A stretch of 64,000 nucleotides of DNA, taken from positions 1 to 64,000 of the forward strand of contig DAOQTX010000004.1 in assembly GCA_035340715.1 (NCBI GenBank), given 5' to 3'. This DNA comes from DAOQTX01 sp035340715. Lineage in GTDB: Bacteria > Bacteroidota > Bacteroidia > AKYH767-A > OLB10. A model generated the notes under the pieces. That model saw only the letters and a program-made list of their open reading frames with translations. It searched no databases and had not been told where the DNA came from. Positions 1 to 8,024 of this stretch are shown in pieces. The number at the start of each line of letters is the position of its first letter. Position 1 is the first letter of the stretch. The position numbers and the translations under genes are program-made.

Positions 1-165
1 AAATCCATCACTTGTTATGACTGCATGATACATGCCATTGCTCAAAAAACTCAAAACTAAACGTTGTTGCTTAACACATTAAGACAATTACTCGAAAGAA
101 ATGCAGCAAGCCCACAAACACCCACAGGTTATACAGGTACGATTCTGTTATCATTTATCCCCTCT

Positions 166-180
166 TATGCTTTAAGCATA
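166..180. promoter_or_regulatory. palindrome upstream of the MbnP-like gene
   Basis: A perfect inverted repeat with 7-base arms (TATGCTT / AAGCATA) around one central base lies about 70 bases before the MbnP-like gene. It could be an operator or a small hairpin. There is no T-run beside it, so it is not a convincing terminator. The rest of 1-249 shows no gene I can support. Confidence 0.25.
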
Positions 181-249
181 TGAATCCAATCATTGACAAT
201 TATTCAAACGCAGGATTAGTTGTTAGAGCAAAATGATTATATTAGATGT

Positions 250-1008
250 ATGAAAAAGATTTATAGCATTCTGATATGCCTGTTGATTTTATCTTCATGC
301 AAAAAAGAAGAGCAAAAGAATCCATCCAATAACCATCCGGTCAACACCTATAGTTTAGTGCTTAACATGAATCATTTTTTTGGGAATGATCCTTTGCAAT
401 TAAACGCTGCTCCATATATAAATGCACATAATGATACCCTTACTGTTTCTGTTTTTAGATATTATCTGAGTAATTTCTATTTACAAAAATCGGATAACAG
501 CTGGAAGAAAATGCCGGATCAATATGTATTGCTGGATCAATCGGATCCTGACAGCAAAATATTTTCTTTGGATGCCGTTCCCGAAGGATCGTATAAAGCC
601 TTGCGTTTTATGTTAGGTGTAGATAGTTTACGAAATGTAAGTGGCGCACAAAATGGTGCACTTGACCCTGCGAATAATATGTTTTGGGATTGGAATTCAG
701 GATACATTTTCATTAAGCTTGAAGGATTGAGCAATCAATCGCCTGTAGGAAATTATTTATACCATTTGGGTGGCTTTAGTGGTAATAATAATATTATAAA
801 GTACATGGATATTCCATTTGGACAAACGCTGAATGTCAATGCATCTGCATCTGCTCAATTGTTTTTGCATGCCGATGTGGCTGAAATTTTTAAAAATCCA
901 TCTCCAATCGACCTTTCACTTATTCATCATGTAACAGGAGGAAACGATATGAAAACACTGGCCAACAATTATATGGATATGTTTGTACTGGATAGTATAA
1001 AAAACTAA
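250..1008 (+). CDS. MbnP-like copper-binding-type lipoprotein
   Basis: Predicted lipoprotein of 252 residues. The ATG at 250 gives a clean signal peptide (MKKIYSILICLLILSSC) with lipobox LSSC; an upstream TTG at 220 would only add an unlikely leader. The mature part matches my memory of the MbnP family, with early 'LNMNHFFGNDPL', central 'YYLSNFYL', 'WDWNSGYIFIKLEG' and late 'HADVAEIF'. In methanobactin clusters MbnP works with the diheme enzyme MbnH in copper handling. In Bacteroidota, MbnP-like lipoproteins are widespread and mostly uncharacterised. No MbnH or receptor partner is visible here, although the left neighbour is outside the window. Family call is fairly sure; copper binding is inference. 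Confidence 0.72.
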   Translation: MKKIYSILICLLILSSCKKEEQKNPSNNHPVNTYSLVLNMNHFFGNDPLQLNAAPYINAHNDTLTVSVFRYYLSNFYLQKSDNSWKKMPDQYVLLDQSDPDSKIFSLDAVPEGSYKALRFMLGVDSLRNVSGAQNGALDPANNMFWDWNSGYIFIKLEGLSNQSPVGNYLYHLGGFSGNNNIIKYMDIPFGQTLNVNASASAQLFLHADVAEIFKNPSPIDLSLIHHVTGGNDMKTLANNYMDMFVLDSIKN

Positions 1009-1042
1009 TGATCTTTCTTCTCAAGGCTATTAAAGAAACACT

Positions 1043-2080
1043 ATGGGATTAAAACTTTCATATTCCCTTTATGATCTATCATTCAAACATCCGTTTAGAA
1101 TTGCCCATGTAACGCGCAGCCATACTCCATCTGTATTTATAAAACTTGAATATGAAAATCACTGTGGATATGGTGAAGCTACCTTACCGCCTTATGTTGA
1201 AGAGGGTAGGGAAAGCGTTGTGTTGTTTTTAAATAAGTTGGTATTACCCAAACAAATTGACCTGAGTCATCCCTTCTCTTTTCTATTATACTTACATTCT
1301 ATTGAAGGAAACTATTTTGCAAAAGCAGCTATTGACATGGCCTTTCATGATTTATGGGGAAAGTTAATGGATCGACCGGTTTATGAATTGTTCGACCTCG
1401 ATCAAAACAATACACCACTATGCACATATACTTTAGGAATGGGCAATGAATCGGAACTGATTGAAAAACTGAATGATGCCGACAAATTTGATGTAATAAA
1501 AGTTAAACTGGGCGGAACGAATGATAGAGAGATGATTGCATGCATTCAAAAGCACAGCAACAAATCTATTTGTGTTGATGTGAATCAGGGTTGGAAAGAT
1601 AAAGAACAAGCTATAGAAATGATGGAGTGGTTGGCACTGAAAAAAATTCTGTTTGTAGAGCAGCCATTGCCAAAAGAAAACTGGGAAGATATGATATGGC
1701 TTAAAGAAAGAAGTGCTTTACCGCTGTATGCTGATGAAAGTGTACAGGGCATGAGCGACTTGAAGAAATGCTCTAAAGTATTTGATGGTGTAAATATAAA
1801 ATTAATGAAATGCGGAGGCTTATTTAAAGCAAAGCAGATGATTGAATTTGCCAATCAGAATAAACTTTCCGTATTGATGGGTTGTATGTCTGAAAGCAGT
1901 TGTGGCGTTAGCGCAGCAGCTCAACTTACGCCCTTATGTCAGTGGGCTGATTTAGATGGACCTTTACTGATTAATAACGACCCATTTCAAGGCATTGAGT
2001 ACGGTGAGAAAGGAAAAATAAAACTTAAAGCAGAAAATGGAATTGGAGTGAGGATTAAAGACAAAGGAATGTTTAACTAA
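1043..2080 (+). CDS. dipeptide epimerase (enolase superfamily)
   Basis: Enolase-superfamily enzyme of the L-Ala-D/L-Glu epimerase type, 345 residues, cytoplasmic. It inverts the second residue of dipeptides and probably helps recycle murein peptides. The barrel motifs are all present in order: a KVKLGG strand carrying the catalytic lysine, then metal ligands in CVDVNQGW, FVEQPLP and YADES, and the opposite lysine in NIKLMKCGG. The N-terminal capping domain has the usual HPFRIAHVTR and GYGEATLPPY. It starts 34 bases after the MbnP-like gene and may be cotranscribed with it. Its last 8 bases overlap the end of the convergent GNAT gene. Substrate preference cannot be read from sequence. Confidence 0.85.
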   Translation: MGLKLSYSLYDLSFKHPFRIAHVTRSHTPSVFIKLEYENHCGYGEATLPPYVEEGRESVVLFLNKLVLPKQIDLSHPFSFLLYLHSIEGNYFAKAAIDMAFHDLWGKLMDRPVYELFDLDQNNTPLCTYTLGMGNESELIEKLNDADKFDVIKVKLGGTNDREMIACIQKHSNKSICVDVNQGWKDKEQAIEMMEWLALKKILFVEQPLPKENWEDMIWLKERSALPLYADESVQGMSDLKKCSKVFDGVNIKLMKCGGLFKAKQMIEFANQNKLSVLMGCMSESSCGVSAAAQLTPLCQWADLDGPLLINNDPFQGIEYGEKGKIKLKAENGIGVRIKDKGMFN

Positions 2081-2558
2081 GCAAAAGTTGAAGCATATGT
2101 ACATCGTGGTATCGCCCAAACTTTTTTCCAACCTCTTTTAAGGTTCCTACTCTACTAAAGCCGGCTTGTGTATGAATATGAATGCTGGCATCGTTTCCTT
2201 CTGTAATTCGGGCCAATAGGCAATGCAGTCCATTTTGTTTAGCGCGCATGATCAAGTCTTCCAACATCAATTTTCCTAAACCCTTAGCTCTGTGCTCATG
2301 ATGTATATAAATCGAAACTTCTGCAGTACTGTCATACGCACATCGATCGCTCCATTTAGAAAGTGAAGCCCAACCCATAATGGTGTTTTCTTGTTCGTAA
2401 ACGCTAACCGGAAATTGTTCCGAATGATTGTTGAACCACAGCTCTTGCTGTTCGACTGACTTTACATCTGTATCGAATGTGGCATTGCTATTCAATATAG
2501 ATTCGTTATAAATTTCCGTGATGGATTTTAGATCTGTCGTTTTGGCCAATCGAATCAT
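2073..2558 (-). CDS. GNAT N-acetyltransferase, phosphinothricin acetyltransferase-like
   Basis: A 161-residue single-domain GNAT acetyltransferase. The opening IRLAKTTDLKSITEIYNES and the following N-ATFD segment are characteristic of the PAT/Pat-like subgroup that acetylates small amines or amino acid analogues. The acetyl-CoA loop is visible as HRAKGLGKLML (R-x-x-G-x-G/A type) near residue 90. It is transcribed convergently with the epimerase, sharing 8 bases at the stops, and lies 43 bases downstream of rnc on the same strand, so it may be the tail of the acpP-fabF-rnc block. The natural substrate is unknown; annotation as herbicide resistance would be over-reading. Confidence 0.8.
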   Translation of the reverse strand: MIRLAKTTDLKSITEIYNESILNSNATFDTDVKSVEQQELWFNNHSEQFPVSVYEQENTIMGWASLSKWSDRCAYDSTAEVSIYIHHEHRAKGLGKLMLEDLIMRAKQNGLHCLLARITEGNDASIHIHTQAGFSRVGTLKEVGKKFGRYHDVHMLQLLLS

Positions 2559-2601
2559 AAAGAATAATTGAAATCAAAAATAAACTATTGTACTGCAACA
2601 A

Positions 2602-3318
2602 CTAAATTCCCAATACCTCACAAGCCTTTTCTGCAGCAATTTGTTCTGCCTTTTTCTTGCTAAAATCCTTTCCCTCTGCTATTAATTTATCATCAAGCAA
2701 TAATGTAACATGAAACAATTTGTCAGAATCTGTTTCATCTGAACAATCAAACTGAATCTGTGCTTTTTCGCGCTGTGCCCAATTCAATATTTTACTTTTA
2801 AAGTTAAGTTCTGTCTTTTCCAGCTCATCGAAATCTACATATAAATGTATGATTCGTTTTTGCACAAATTTTGAAGCCATTGCAAAGCCTTTGTCTTTGT
2901 ATACAGCCCCTATCAATGCCTCCAACGCGTCACCATAAACCGAACGACTCATAGGTTCGCCATTGCTTTGTTGCATCATCTGATCGATTCCAATTTTCAT
3001 AGCAATCAATTTTAAATGATCGCGACTGACGATTCGTGCTCTCATTTCAGTTAGAAAACCTTCATCACGATATGGAAATTTTTTAAAGAGCTCGTCCGCA
3101 ACTACAGCTCCGAGTATGGCATCACCCAAATACTCCAATCGCTCGTTGCTCATTCGAAATCCGTTTTCGTGTTCAATGGCATTGGCACGGTGTACAAAAG
3201 CAAGCTTGTATAAGGAAACTTTGCCCGGAGTAAACCCAATTACATTTTTGAGTTTACGAATGAAGTCTTTGTCGTTAGAAAATAAGTGTTTGAGCTGTGT
3301 AATTGAAACCAAAAGCAA
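2602..3318 (-). CDS. rnc: ribonuclease III
   Basis: Double-strand-specific endoribonuclease that processes rRNA and structured mRNAs, about 238 residues. The catalytic signature NERLEYLGDAILG is followed by DALEALIGAVYKD, which carries the second acidic cluster. A C-terminal double-stranded-RNA-binding domain occupies roughly residues 165-238. The start must be a TTG (3318, or 3312): the fabF stop codon lies in the same frame only one codon upstream and there is no earlier ATG. Homologues in this phylum begin at about this point, ahead of 'LFSNDKDF', so I accept the TTG. The short gap to fabF (3 bases) indicates translational coupling, as in many Bacteroidota acpP-fabF-rnc blocks. Confidence 0.93.
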   Translation of the reverse strand: MLLVSITQLKHLFSNDKDFIRKLKNVIGFTPGKVSLYKLAFVHRANAIEHENGFRMSNERLEYLGDAILGAVVADELFKKFPYRDEGFLTEMRARIVSRDHLKLIAMKIGIDQMMQQSNGEPMSRSVYGDALEALIGAVYKDKGFAMASKFVQKRIIHLYVDFDELEKTELNFKSKILNWAQREKAQIQFDCSDETDSDKLFHVTLLLDDKLIAEGKDFSKKKAEQIAAEKACEVLGI

Positions 3319-3321
3319 GGC

Positions 3322-4572
3322 TTAAATTTTCTTAAAGATAACAGAAGCATTGTGTCCGCCAAAACCAAAAGTATTGCTCAATGCAGCATTCACCACTCTT
3401 TTTTGTGCTTTGTTAAACGTAAAATTAAGTCGCTTATCAAAGGCAGGATCATCATTAAAATGGTTGATGGTAGGAGAAACGATATCCTCTTTTACCGACA
3501 TGATGCAGGCAATTGATTCAATGGCTCCAGCAGCACCCAACAAATGTCCGGTCATTGACTTAGAGGAACTAATATTAAGGTTATATGCGTGTTCACCAAA
3601 TACTTGTTCAATGGCTTTGGTCTCAGCAATATCTCCCAATGGAGTAGAAGTACCGTGCACATTGATATAATCTATCTCTTCTGCTTTCATCCCGGCATCT
3701 CTCAATGCTTCACGCATAACATTCAATGCACCCAATCCTTCGGGATGAGGAGCAGTGATGTGATGTGCATCGGCTGTCATTCCACCGCCAACCACTTCAG
3801 CATAAATTTTTGCACCTCTTTTTTTTGCGTGTTCGTATTCTTCGAGTATAATACAGGCGGTTCCTTCACCTAAAACAAATCCATCGCGCTCATGATCAAA
3901 AGGACGAGAGGCAGTGGTTGGATCATCGTTTCTGAGTGATAGGGCTTGTAATGCATTAAAACCACCAACTCCTGCTTCGTTTACTGCTGCTTCAGATCCT
4001 CCGGTAACGATAATGTCAGCCTTACCAAGTCTGATATAATTAAAGGAGTCGATCATAGCATGGGTGCTACTGGCACAAGCTGAAACGGTGGTATAATTTG
4101 GACCTCTATATCCATATTGAATACTGATATGCCCTGAAGCTATATCGGCTATCATTTTTGGAATAAAGAATGGATTGAATCGAGGTGTGCCGTCTCCTTT
4201 GGCAAATGCTGCACATTCATCGTAAAATGTTTTAAGTCCTCCAATTCCTGATCCCCAAATAACACCTACCCTATCGGGATCAATGGCATTATTGTTCAGC
4301 ATACCTGCATCTTCAATCGCTTCTTTAGAGGAACCCATTGCAAACTGTGCAAACAAATCGAGTTTACGAGCTTCTTTGCGTTCTAAAATGCTAAGTGGAT
4401 CAAACCCTTTCACTTCACATGCAAATCGGGTTTTAAACTTAGAGGCATCAAAACGGGTTATAAGGGCTGCACCGCTAACTCCGTTTACTAAATTATTCCA
4501 ATAATCTGTAACGTTATTACCCAAAGGAGTGATGGCTCCGAGCCCAGTAACTACTACTCTTTTAAGTTGCAT
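3322..4572 (-). CDS. fabF: beta-ketoacyl-ACP synthase II
   Basis: Elongating condensing enzyme of type II fatty-acid synthesis, 416 residues, the standard length for FabF. The Cys-His-His triad is visible: the nucleophile in VSACASSTHA, first histidine in NVHGTSTPLGD, second in SMTGHLLGAAGAIE. The GFGGHNAS loop is at the C-terminus. It lies between acpP and rnc on the minus strand. A strong terminator separates it from acpP, so its transcript is either read-through from the acpP promoter or begins at a weaker site in the 40 bases before the ATG, where a TAATTTTA resembles the -7 box with one mismatch. Confidence 0.96.
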   Translation of the reverse strand: MQLKRVVVTGLGAITPLGNNVTDYWNNLVNGVSGAALITRFDASKFKTRFACEVKGFDPLSILERKEARKLDLFAQFAMGSSKEAIEDAGMLNNNAIDPDRVGVIWGSGIGGLKTFYDECAAFAKGDGTPRFNPFFIPKMIADIASGHISIQYGYRGPNYTTVSACASSTHAMIDSFNYIRLGKADIIVTGGSEAAVNEAGVGGFNALQALSLRNDDPTTASRPFDHERDGFVLGEGTACIILEEYEHAKKRGAKIYAEVVGGGMTADAHHITAPHPEGLGALNVMREALRDAGMKAEEIDYINVHGTSTPLGDIAETKAIEQVFGEHAYNLNISSSKSMTGHLLGAAGAIESIACIMSVKEDIVSPTINHFNDDPAFDKRLNFTFNKAQKRVVNAALSNTFGFGGHNASVIFKKI

Positions 4573-4613
4573 GTGTTGAACTTCTATTAAAATTAGGAGT
4601 GACCAATATAGCT

Positions 4614-4655
4614 AAAAAAACAAGACTGCCCGGATGAACAGGCCAGGCAGTCTTG
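4614..4655 (-). terminator. strong hairpin terminator between acpP and fabF
   Basis: Stem of 13 pairs (CAAGACTGCC with GGCAGTCTTG, extended by one G-U and two G-C pairs) around a 9-base loop, followed on the minus strand by seven Ts. A T-run is also present on the plus side, so it could work in both directions, but the minus-strand reading stops acpP transcripts immediately after the acpP gene and upstream of fabF. Confidence 0.85.
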
Positions 4656-4674
4656 CATATTTTTTTAAATTGAA

Positions 4675-4911
4675 TTACTTGGCGTTGGCCTGAATATAAT
4701 CAACGGCCTGTCCAACAGTGCTGATCTTCTCAGCCTGATCATCAGGAATAGCAATATTGAATTCTTTTTCGAATTCCATTATTAATTCAACGGTGTCAAG
4801 CGAGTCGGCACCCAAATCATTTGTGAAACTAGCTTCGTTGTTAACTTCAGATTCTTCTACTCCCAGCTTATCTACGATGATAGCTTTTACGCGAGCTGCA
4901 ATGTCAGACAT
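4675..4911 (-). CDS. acpP: acyl carrier protein
   Basis: Small acidic acyl carrier protein of 78 residues. The phosphopantetheine attachment serine is Ser37 in GADSLDTVELIM, and helix II/III sequence EFNIAIPDDQAEKI is typical. It carries growing acyl chains for FabF and its partners. A good promoter with both -33 and -7 elements lies upstream (4943-4974), and a strong terminator follows directly (4614-4655). This suggests a short abundant acpP message with less read-through into fabF-rnc, a sensible arrangement for a protein needed in great excess over its enzymes. Confidence 0.97.
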   Translation of the reverse strand: MSDIAARVKAIIVDKLGVEESEVNNEASFTNDLGADSLDTVELIMEFEKEFNIAIPDDQAEKISTVGQAVDYIQANAK

Positions 4912-4942
4912 ATTATGTTATTTTTAGGTTAGTAATATGGCG

Positions 4943-4974
4943 CAAAAATAAAAAATTAAAATTCATTGTAGCAA
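4943..4974 (-). promoter_or_regulatory. acpP promoter (TTG-N21-TATTTTTG)
   Basis: On the minus strand a TTG at 4974-4972 is followed after 21 bases by TATTTTTG (4950-4943), matching the Bacteroidota/Flavobacterium pattern TTG-N17-23-TAnnTTTG. The acpP ATG is 31 bases further on. Confidence 0.65.
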
Positions 4975-5037
4975 TATTTTATAAGTATGTAACTAATTGT
5001 TTTTCAATATAAAGTATAAATATTGCGCTTTTGAGTG

Positions 5038-5045
5038 TATTTTTG
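5038..5045 (+). promoter_or_regulatory. putative purN -7 box, 6 bases before the ATG
   Basis: TATTTTTG matches TAnnTTTG exactly. It ends six bases before the purN ATG, implying a very short or absent 5' leader. I see no matching TTG at the expected -33 distance, so this is a partial promoter call. Confidence 0.4.
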
Positions 5046-5051
5046 CAGGGC

Positions 5052-5621
5052 ATGAAAAAGATTGCAATACTGGCCAGCGGCAATGGAAGCAATGCTGAAA
5101 ATTTGATCAAATTTTTCAAAAACAGCGATTGCGCTCAGGTTTCCTATGTTATTTGCAATAAAAAAGAGGCGGGAATCTATGATCGATGTAAAAACTTGAA
5201 CATTCCGTGCCATTACTTTACAAACCAATCATTTGATACCGGTGAAGTACAAAAATTTATGATCAATGAAAAAACAGACCTTATTGTTTTGGCTGGTTTT
5301 TTACATTTAATACCTAAAGCCATGGTGCAGCATTTTCAGGGTAAAATGGTAAACATTCATCCTTCTTTACTGCCTGCCTTTGGAGGAAAAGGCATGTATG
5401 GTATGAAAGTCCATCAAGCGGTTATAGCATCAGGCGCAACAGAAAGTGGTATCACCATTCACCTGGTTAATGAAAATTTTGATGAAGGAGAGATTTTATT
5501 TAGAGCGCATGTGAGCATTGAAGCTGGTGACGATGCTGTTAAACTTCAGTCGAATATTGCCAAACTAGAAATGCAATATTATCCGGAGATTGTAGAAAAA
5601 CTATGTCGGCAACTCTCTTGA
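5052..5621 (+). CDS. purN: phosphoribosylglycinamide formyltransferase
   Basis: GAR transformylase, which moves a formyl group from 10-formyl-tetrahydrofolate to GAR in purine synthesis; 189 residues from the ATG at 5052. The phosphate-binding opening ASGNGSNAENL, the catalytic Asn/His in VNIHPSLLPAF and the downstream DEGEI aspartate are all present. A TTG seven codons earlier is open but the protein family begins at KKIAILASG, and a -7 promoter box lies inside that extension, so the ATG is preferred. It diverges from acpP and runs tail to tail with the S41 peptidase gene, 13 bases apart. Confidence 0.93.
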   Translation: MKKIAILASGNGSNAENLIKFFKNSDCAQVSYVICNKKEAGIYDRCKNLNIPCHYFTNQSFDTGEVQKFMINEKTDLIVLAGFLHLIPKAMVQHFQGKMVNIHPSLLPAFGGKGMYGMKVHQAVIASGATESGITIHLVNENFDEGEILFRAHVSIEAGDDAVKLQSNIAKLEMQYYPEIVEKLCRQLS

Positions 5622-5634
5622 GAAAAATCCTGAA

Positions 5635-7215
5635 TCAGCGCCAGGCAATTTTCATCCGTTCAAAAGTTCCGTCACTCATCACTTCAAGAGCTTTGTGGAA
5701 TGGTGGGCTCAGTTCATTCATTACTTCAAAATAAACATCATTGCCAAATAAGTTTCTTCCAATCAATGCTTTTAATTGGGTGCGTATGAAAGTTTCGCTA
5801 CGTGCGAATTCTGTATCGTTAAATTCAACTTTTTCTTTCTCTGCATTGGCTTTAAACTTTGCCATTAGCACATCATCAAACGTAAACTCTTTTACAAAAC
5901 GATCCTGATTTATAAACCGAGCATTGAGTTCCTTACGGTTTTCATCCACATAATTTAAAGCAAAGTCAAAAGTTACCGCTTTGCGAATAAGATCTCTTAA
6001 GTAGCGGGTATCGAACATGGTATCGAGTGGAACAAAAATATCGGGCATTATTCCTCCACCCCCATAAACAGTGCGCTTATTGTTAGTGCTGTATTTTAAT
6101 GATGCATCAAAACGTATGCTGTCTGCAGAAAACAGTTCTCCTTGCTTACTTCTGTTAATGAGGTCCAAATCGTAATCGTCTTCCTGACCCGGTTCATAGG
6201 GTTTTTGAATGCTTCTTCCTGATGGGGTATAATAGCGTGCTATGGTTAATCGTACCGCACTGCCATCGGGCAATGAAAATGGTTTTTGTACCAATCCTTT
6301 TCCAAACGATCTTCTACCAATAACAATTCCTCTGTCCCAATCTTGTACAGCACCGGAAACAATTTCACTTGCTGATGCAGAGGTTTCGTCTATTAGAATA
6401 GCCAACTTTCCACTTTCAAATCCTCCACTTGAGGTAGAGAAATTTTCCTGTCGAGCACTACTGCGTCCCATGGTATAAACCACTAATTTATCATCGCTTA
6501 AAAATTCATCGGCTAATTCTATGGCTCTGTTCAGGTAGCCACCTCCATTGCCTTGCAGATCAAGAATCAGGTTTTGCATTCCTTTCTGTTTCAGCTCAGA
6601 CAATGCTTTCTTAAACTCTTCAACAGTACTATCGGCAAAGCGGCTGATTTTTATATAACCTGTAGTTGGCGTGGGCATATAAGATGCATCTACTGAGAAA
6701 AGTGGAATTTTATCTCTGGTGATGACAAACTCCAAGGGCTCTTTTTCACTTCTTCGTTTAATATGAACCGTTACTTTGGTTCCTTTGGGTCCTCTTAACT
6801 TTTTGACTACATCGTTATTCTTTATTCCAATTCCACCTACATTCTCATTGTCAATGGTGGTAATCCGATCGCCCGCTCGCAATCCTAACTTTTCAGAAGG
6901 GCCTCCCGGTATGGTATTGTTCACTACAATCGTGTCGTTCAAAATATTGAACTGTATTCCTATCCCTTCAAAATTCCCAACCAAAGGTTCATTGACTTCT
7001 TTTAAATCTTCGGCCGGTATATAGGTGGAATGTGGATCTAAGTCTTTTAATATTGCCTTTATGGCATCTTCCGCTATTTGATGCTTATTAACGGTATCTA
7101 CATAAGCATAGTCGATCATTTGCAACAATGCCTCAATATTTTGATACGGATTAGTCTGCGCCTTTAGTTGAACGGAAGAGACTAAAAAAGATAAAACCAG
7201 AATTCGCTTTAACAT
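5635..7215 (-). CDS. S41 family carboxyl-terminal processing peptidase (PDZ type)
   Basis: Exported serine peptidase of the CtpA/Prc type, 526 residues from the ATG at 7215 (MLKRILVLSFLVSSVQLKAQ signal peptide). Counting from that start, an N-terminal helical region is followed by a PDZ domain (about 75-170) and the S41 core. The catalytic pair fits the family spacing of 25 residues: Ser281 in TSASASEIVSG and Lys306 in RSFGKGLVQ. It should cut periplasmic proteins near their C-termini. A second, distinct S41 peptidase lies at 30249-31925, so this organism has at least two. It follows ferritin by 150 bases; no shared promoter is evident. Confidence 0.9.
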   Translation of the reverse strand: MLKRILVLSFLVSSVQLKAQTNPYQNIEALLQMIDYAYVDTVNKHQIAEDAIKAILKDLDPHSTYIPAEDLKEVNEPLVGNFEGIGIQFNILNDTIVVNNTIPGGPSEKLGLRAGDRITTIDNENVGGIGIKNNDVVKKLRGPKGTKVTVHIKRRSEKEPLEFVITRDKIPLFSVDASYMPTPTTGYIKISRFADSTVEEFKKALSELKQKGMQNLILDLQGNGGGYLNRAIELADEFLSDDKLVVYTMGRSSARQENFSTSSGGFESGKLAILIDETSASASEIVSGAVQDWDRGIVIGRRSFGKGLVQKPFSLPDGSAVRLTIARYYTPSGRSIQKPYEPGQEDDYDLDLINRSKQGELFSADSIRFDASLKYSTNNKRTVYGGGGIMPDIFVPLDTMFDTRYLRDLIRKAVTFDFALNYVDENRKELNARFINQDRFVKEFTFDDVLMAKFKANAEKEKVEFNDTEFARSETFIRTQLKALIGRNLFGNDVYFEVMNELSPPFHKALEVMSDGTFERMKIAWR

Positions 7216-7365
7216 TGGCAATTTAATTAAGGTGCTTATTAATGAGAGTAAGATAGAAGCAATATGTAGGTTAACGCAATACGTTTATCACTTATTACTT
7301 ACACTGTAATGTTAACACTCTACATGAGCCTGCAGTTCGAACCGCTTGGTAAAAAAACAAATCGC

Positions 7366-7869
7366 TTAATGTGCGTCTGATGCGGCCATAGAACCAAGAT
7401 CGCGATCAAACAAATACAAGCCACTCTTATCGTTTCCAATAAGTTTCAGTTTATCCAAAATGTTTCTTGCTAAACGCTCTTCTTCAATTTGTTCGGCCAC
7501 ATACCATTGAAGAAAATTATGCGTGGTATAATCTTTTTCTTTTAATGTTTCTTCAACCAATTTGTTGATCTCAGCACTCACCATTACTTCGTGCTTTAAC
7601 AACTGTTCAAATAATTGATTAACACTCTTATATTCGAGGGTGGGTGATTTTAATGCAGGAACTTGAGCATGTCCACCTCTTTCATTAATAAACCCAAACA
7701 GTTTTAACATGTGCATTCTTTCTTCGTCAGAATGTTTGTAAAGAAATTGAGGGATCCCGCTGAATCCTTTTACTTCAGCCCATGAAGCCATGGCTAAATA
7801 ATGTTGCGAAGCCATTGCTTCTAATTCAATCTGTCTGTTCAACAGTTTTTCTATCTTTTTTGAAATCAT
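7366..7869 (-). CDS. ftnA: ferritin (bacterial non-heme type)
   Basis: Iron-storage ferritin of 167 residues, four-helix bundle. Ferroxidase ligands can be placed in QIELEAMASQHY (helix A glutamate), SDEERMHM (helix B Glu and His) and QWYVAEQIEEE (helix C). No heme-binding methionine pattern of bacterioferritin is seen. It oxidises ferrous iron and stores it in a 24-subunit shell in the cytoplasm. It diverges from htpG; the 155-base spacer holds -7 boxes for both directions and a CRP-type palindrome (7940-7954). Between this gene and the S41 gene downstream there is an imperfect palindrome but no clear terminator. Confidence 0.94.
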   Translation of the reverse strand: MISKKIEKLLNRQIELEAMASQHYLAMASWAEVKGFSGIPQFLYKHSDEERMHMLKLFGFINERGGHAQVPALKSPTLEYKSVNQLFEQLLKHEVMVSAEINKLVEETLKEKDYTTHNFLQWYVAEQIEEERLARNILDKLKLIGNDKSGLYLFDRDLGSMAASDAH

Positions 7870-7909
7870 TTGATTATTTATTTAAGTTTTTAGAACAATT
7901 TTTATGACA

Positions 7910-7917
7910 CAAAGTTA
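7910..7917 (-). promoter_or_regulatory. putative ferritin -7 box
   Basis: Minus-strand TAACTTTG fits TAnnTTTG, 40 bases before the ferritin ATG. No TTG is found at the ideal -33 spacing, so activation by a bound regulator is possible. Confidence 0.4.
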
Positions 7918-7939
7918 CAATTTAACACAATAATTTATG

Positions 7940-7954
7940 GTGACAAGTATCACA
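7940..7954. promoter_or_regulatory. CRP/FNR-family-type palindrome between ftnA and htpG
   Basis: GTGA-N6-TCACA, close to the CRP-type consensus TGTGA-N6-TCACA (one outer base differs). It sits 6 bases upstream of the htpG -7 box and 22 bases beyond the ferritin -7 box, where a regulator could act on both genes. The regulator is inferred, not seen. Confidence 0.4.
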
Positions 7955-7959
7955 AAGAG

Positions 7960-7967
7960 TAAATTTG
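7960..7967 (+). promoter_or_regulatory. putative htpG -7 box
   Basis: TAAATTTG fits TAnnTTTG exactly, about 57 bases before the htpG ATG. The -33 position is occupied by the palindrome at 7940-7954. Confidence 0.4.
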
Positions 7968-8024
7968 TCAGCCTTCATCCATAAGGCATATTATTTGACA
8001 AGTTCAAACTAAATCTAACAAATT

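Noticed and set aside
1..60. Open frame of 19 codons from the left edge to a TAA
   Set aside because: Too short to tell whether it is the tail of an upstream gene or chance; no recognisable residues.
220..249. TTG-initiated extension of the MbnP-like gene
   Set aside because: It would add ten residues ahead of a clean signal peptide; the ATG at 250 is better.
7332..7345. GCAGTTCGAACCGC, which looks like the T-arm of a tRNA
   Set aside because: No matching acceptor, D- or anticodon arms around it on either strand; it is only an imperfect palindrome between the ferritin and S41 genes.
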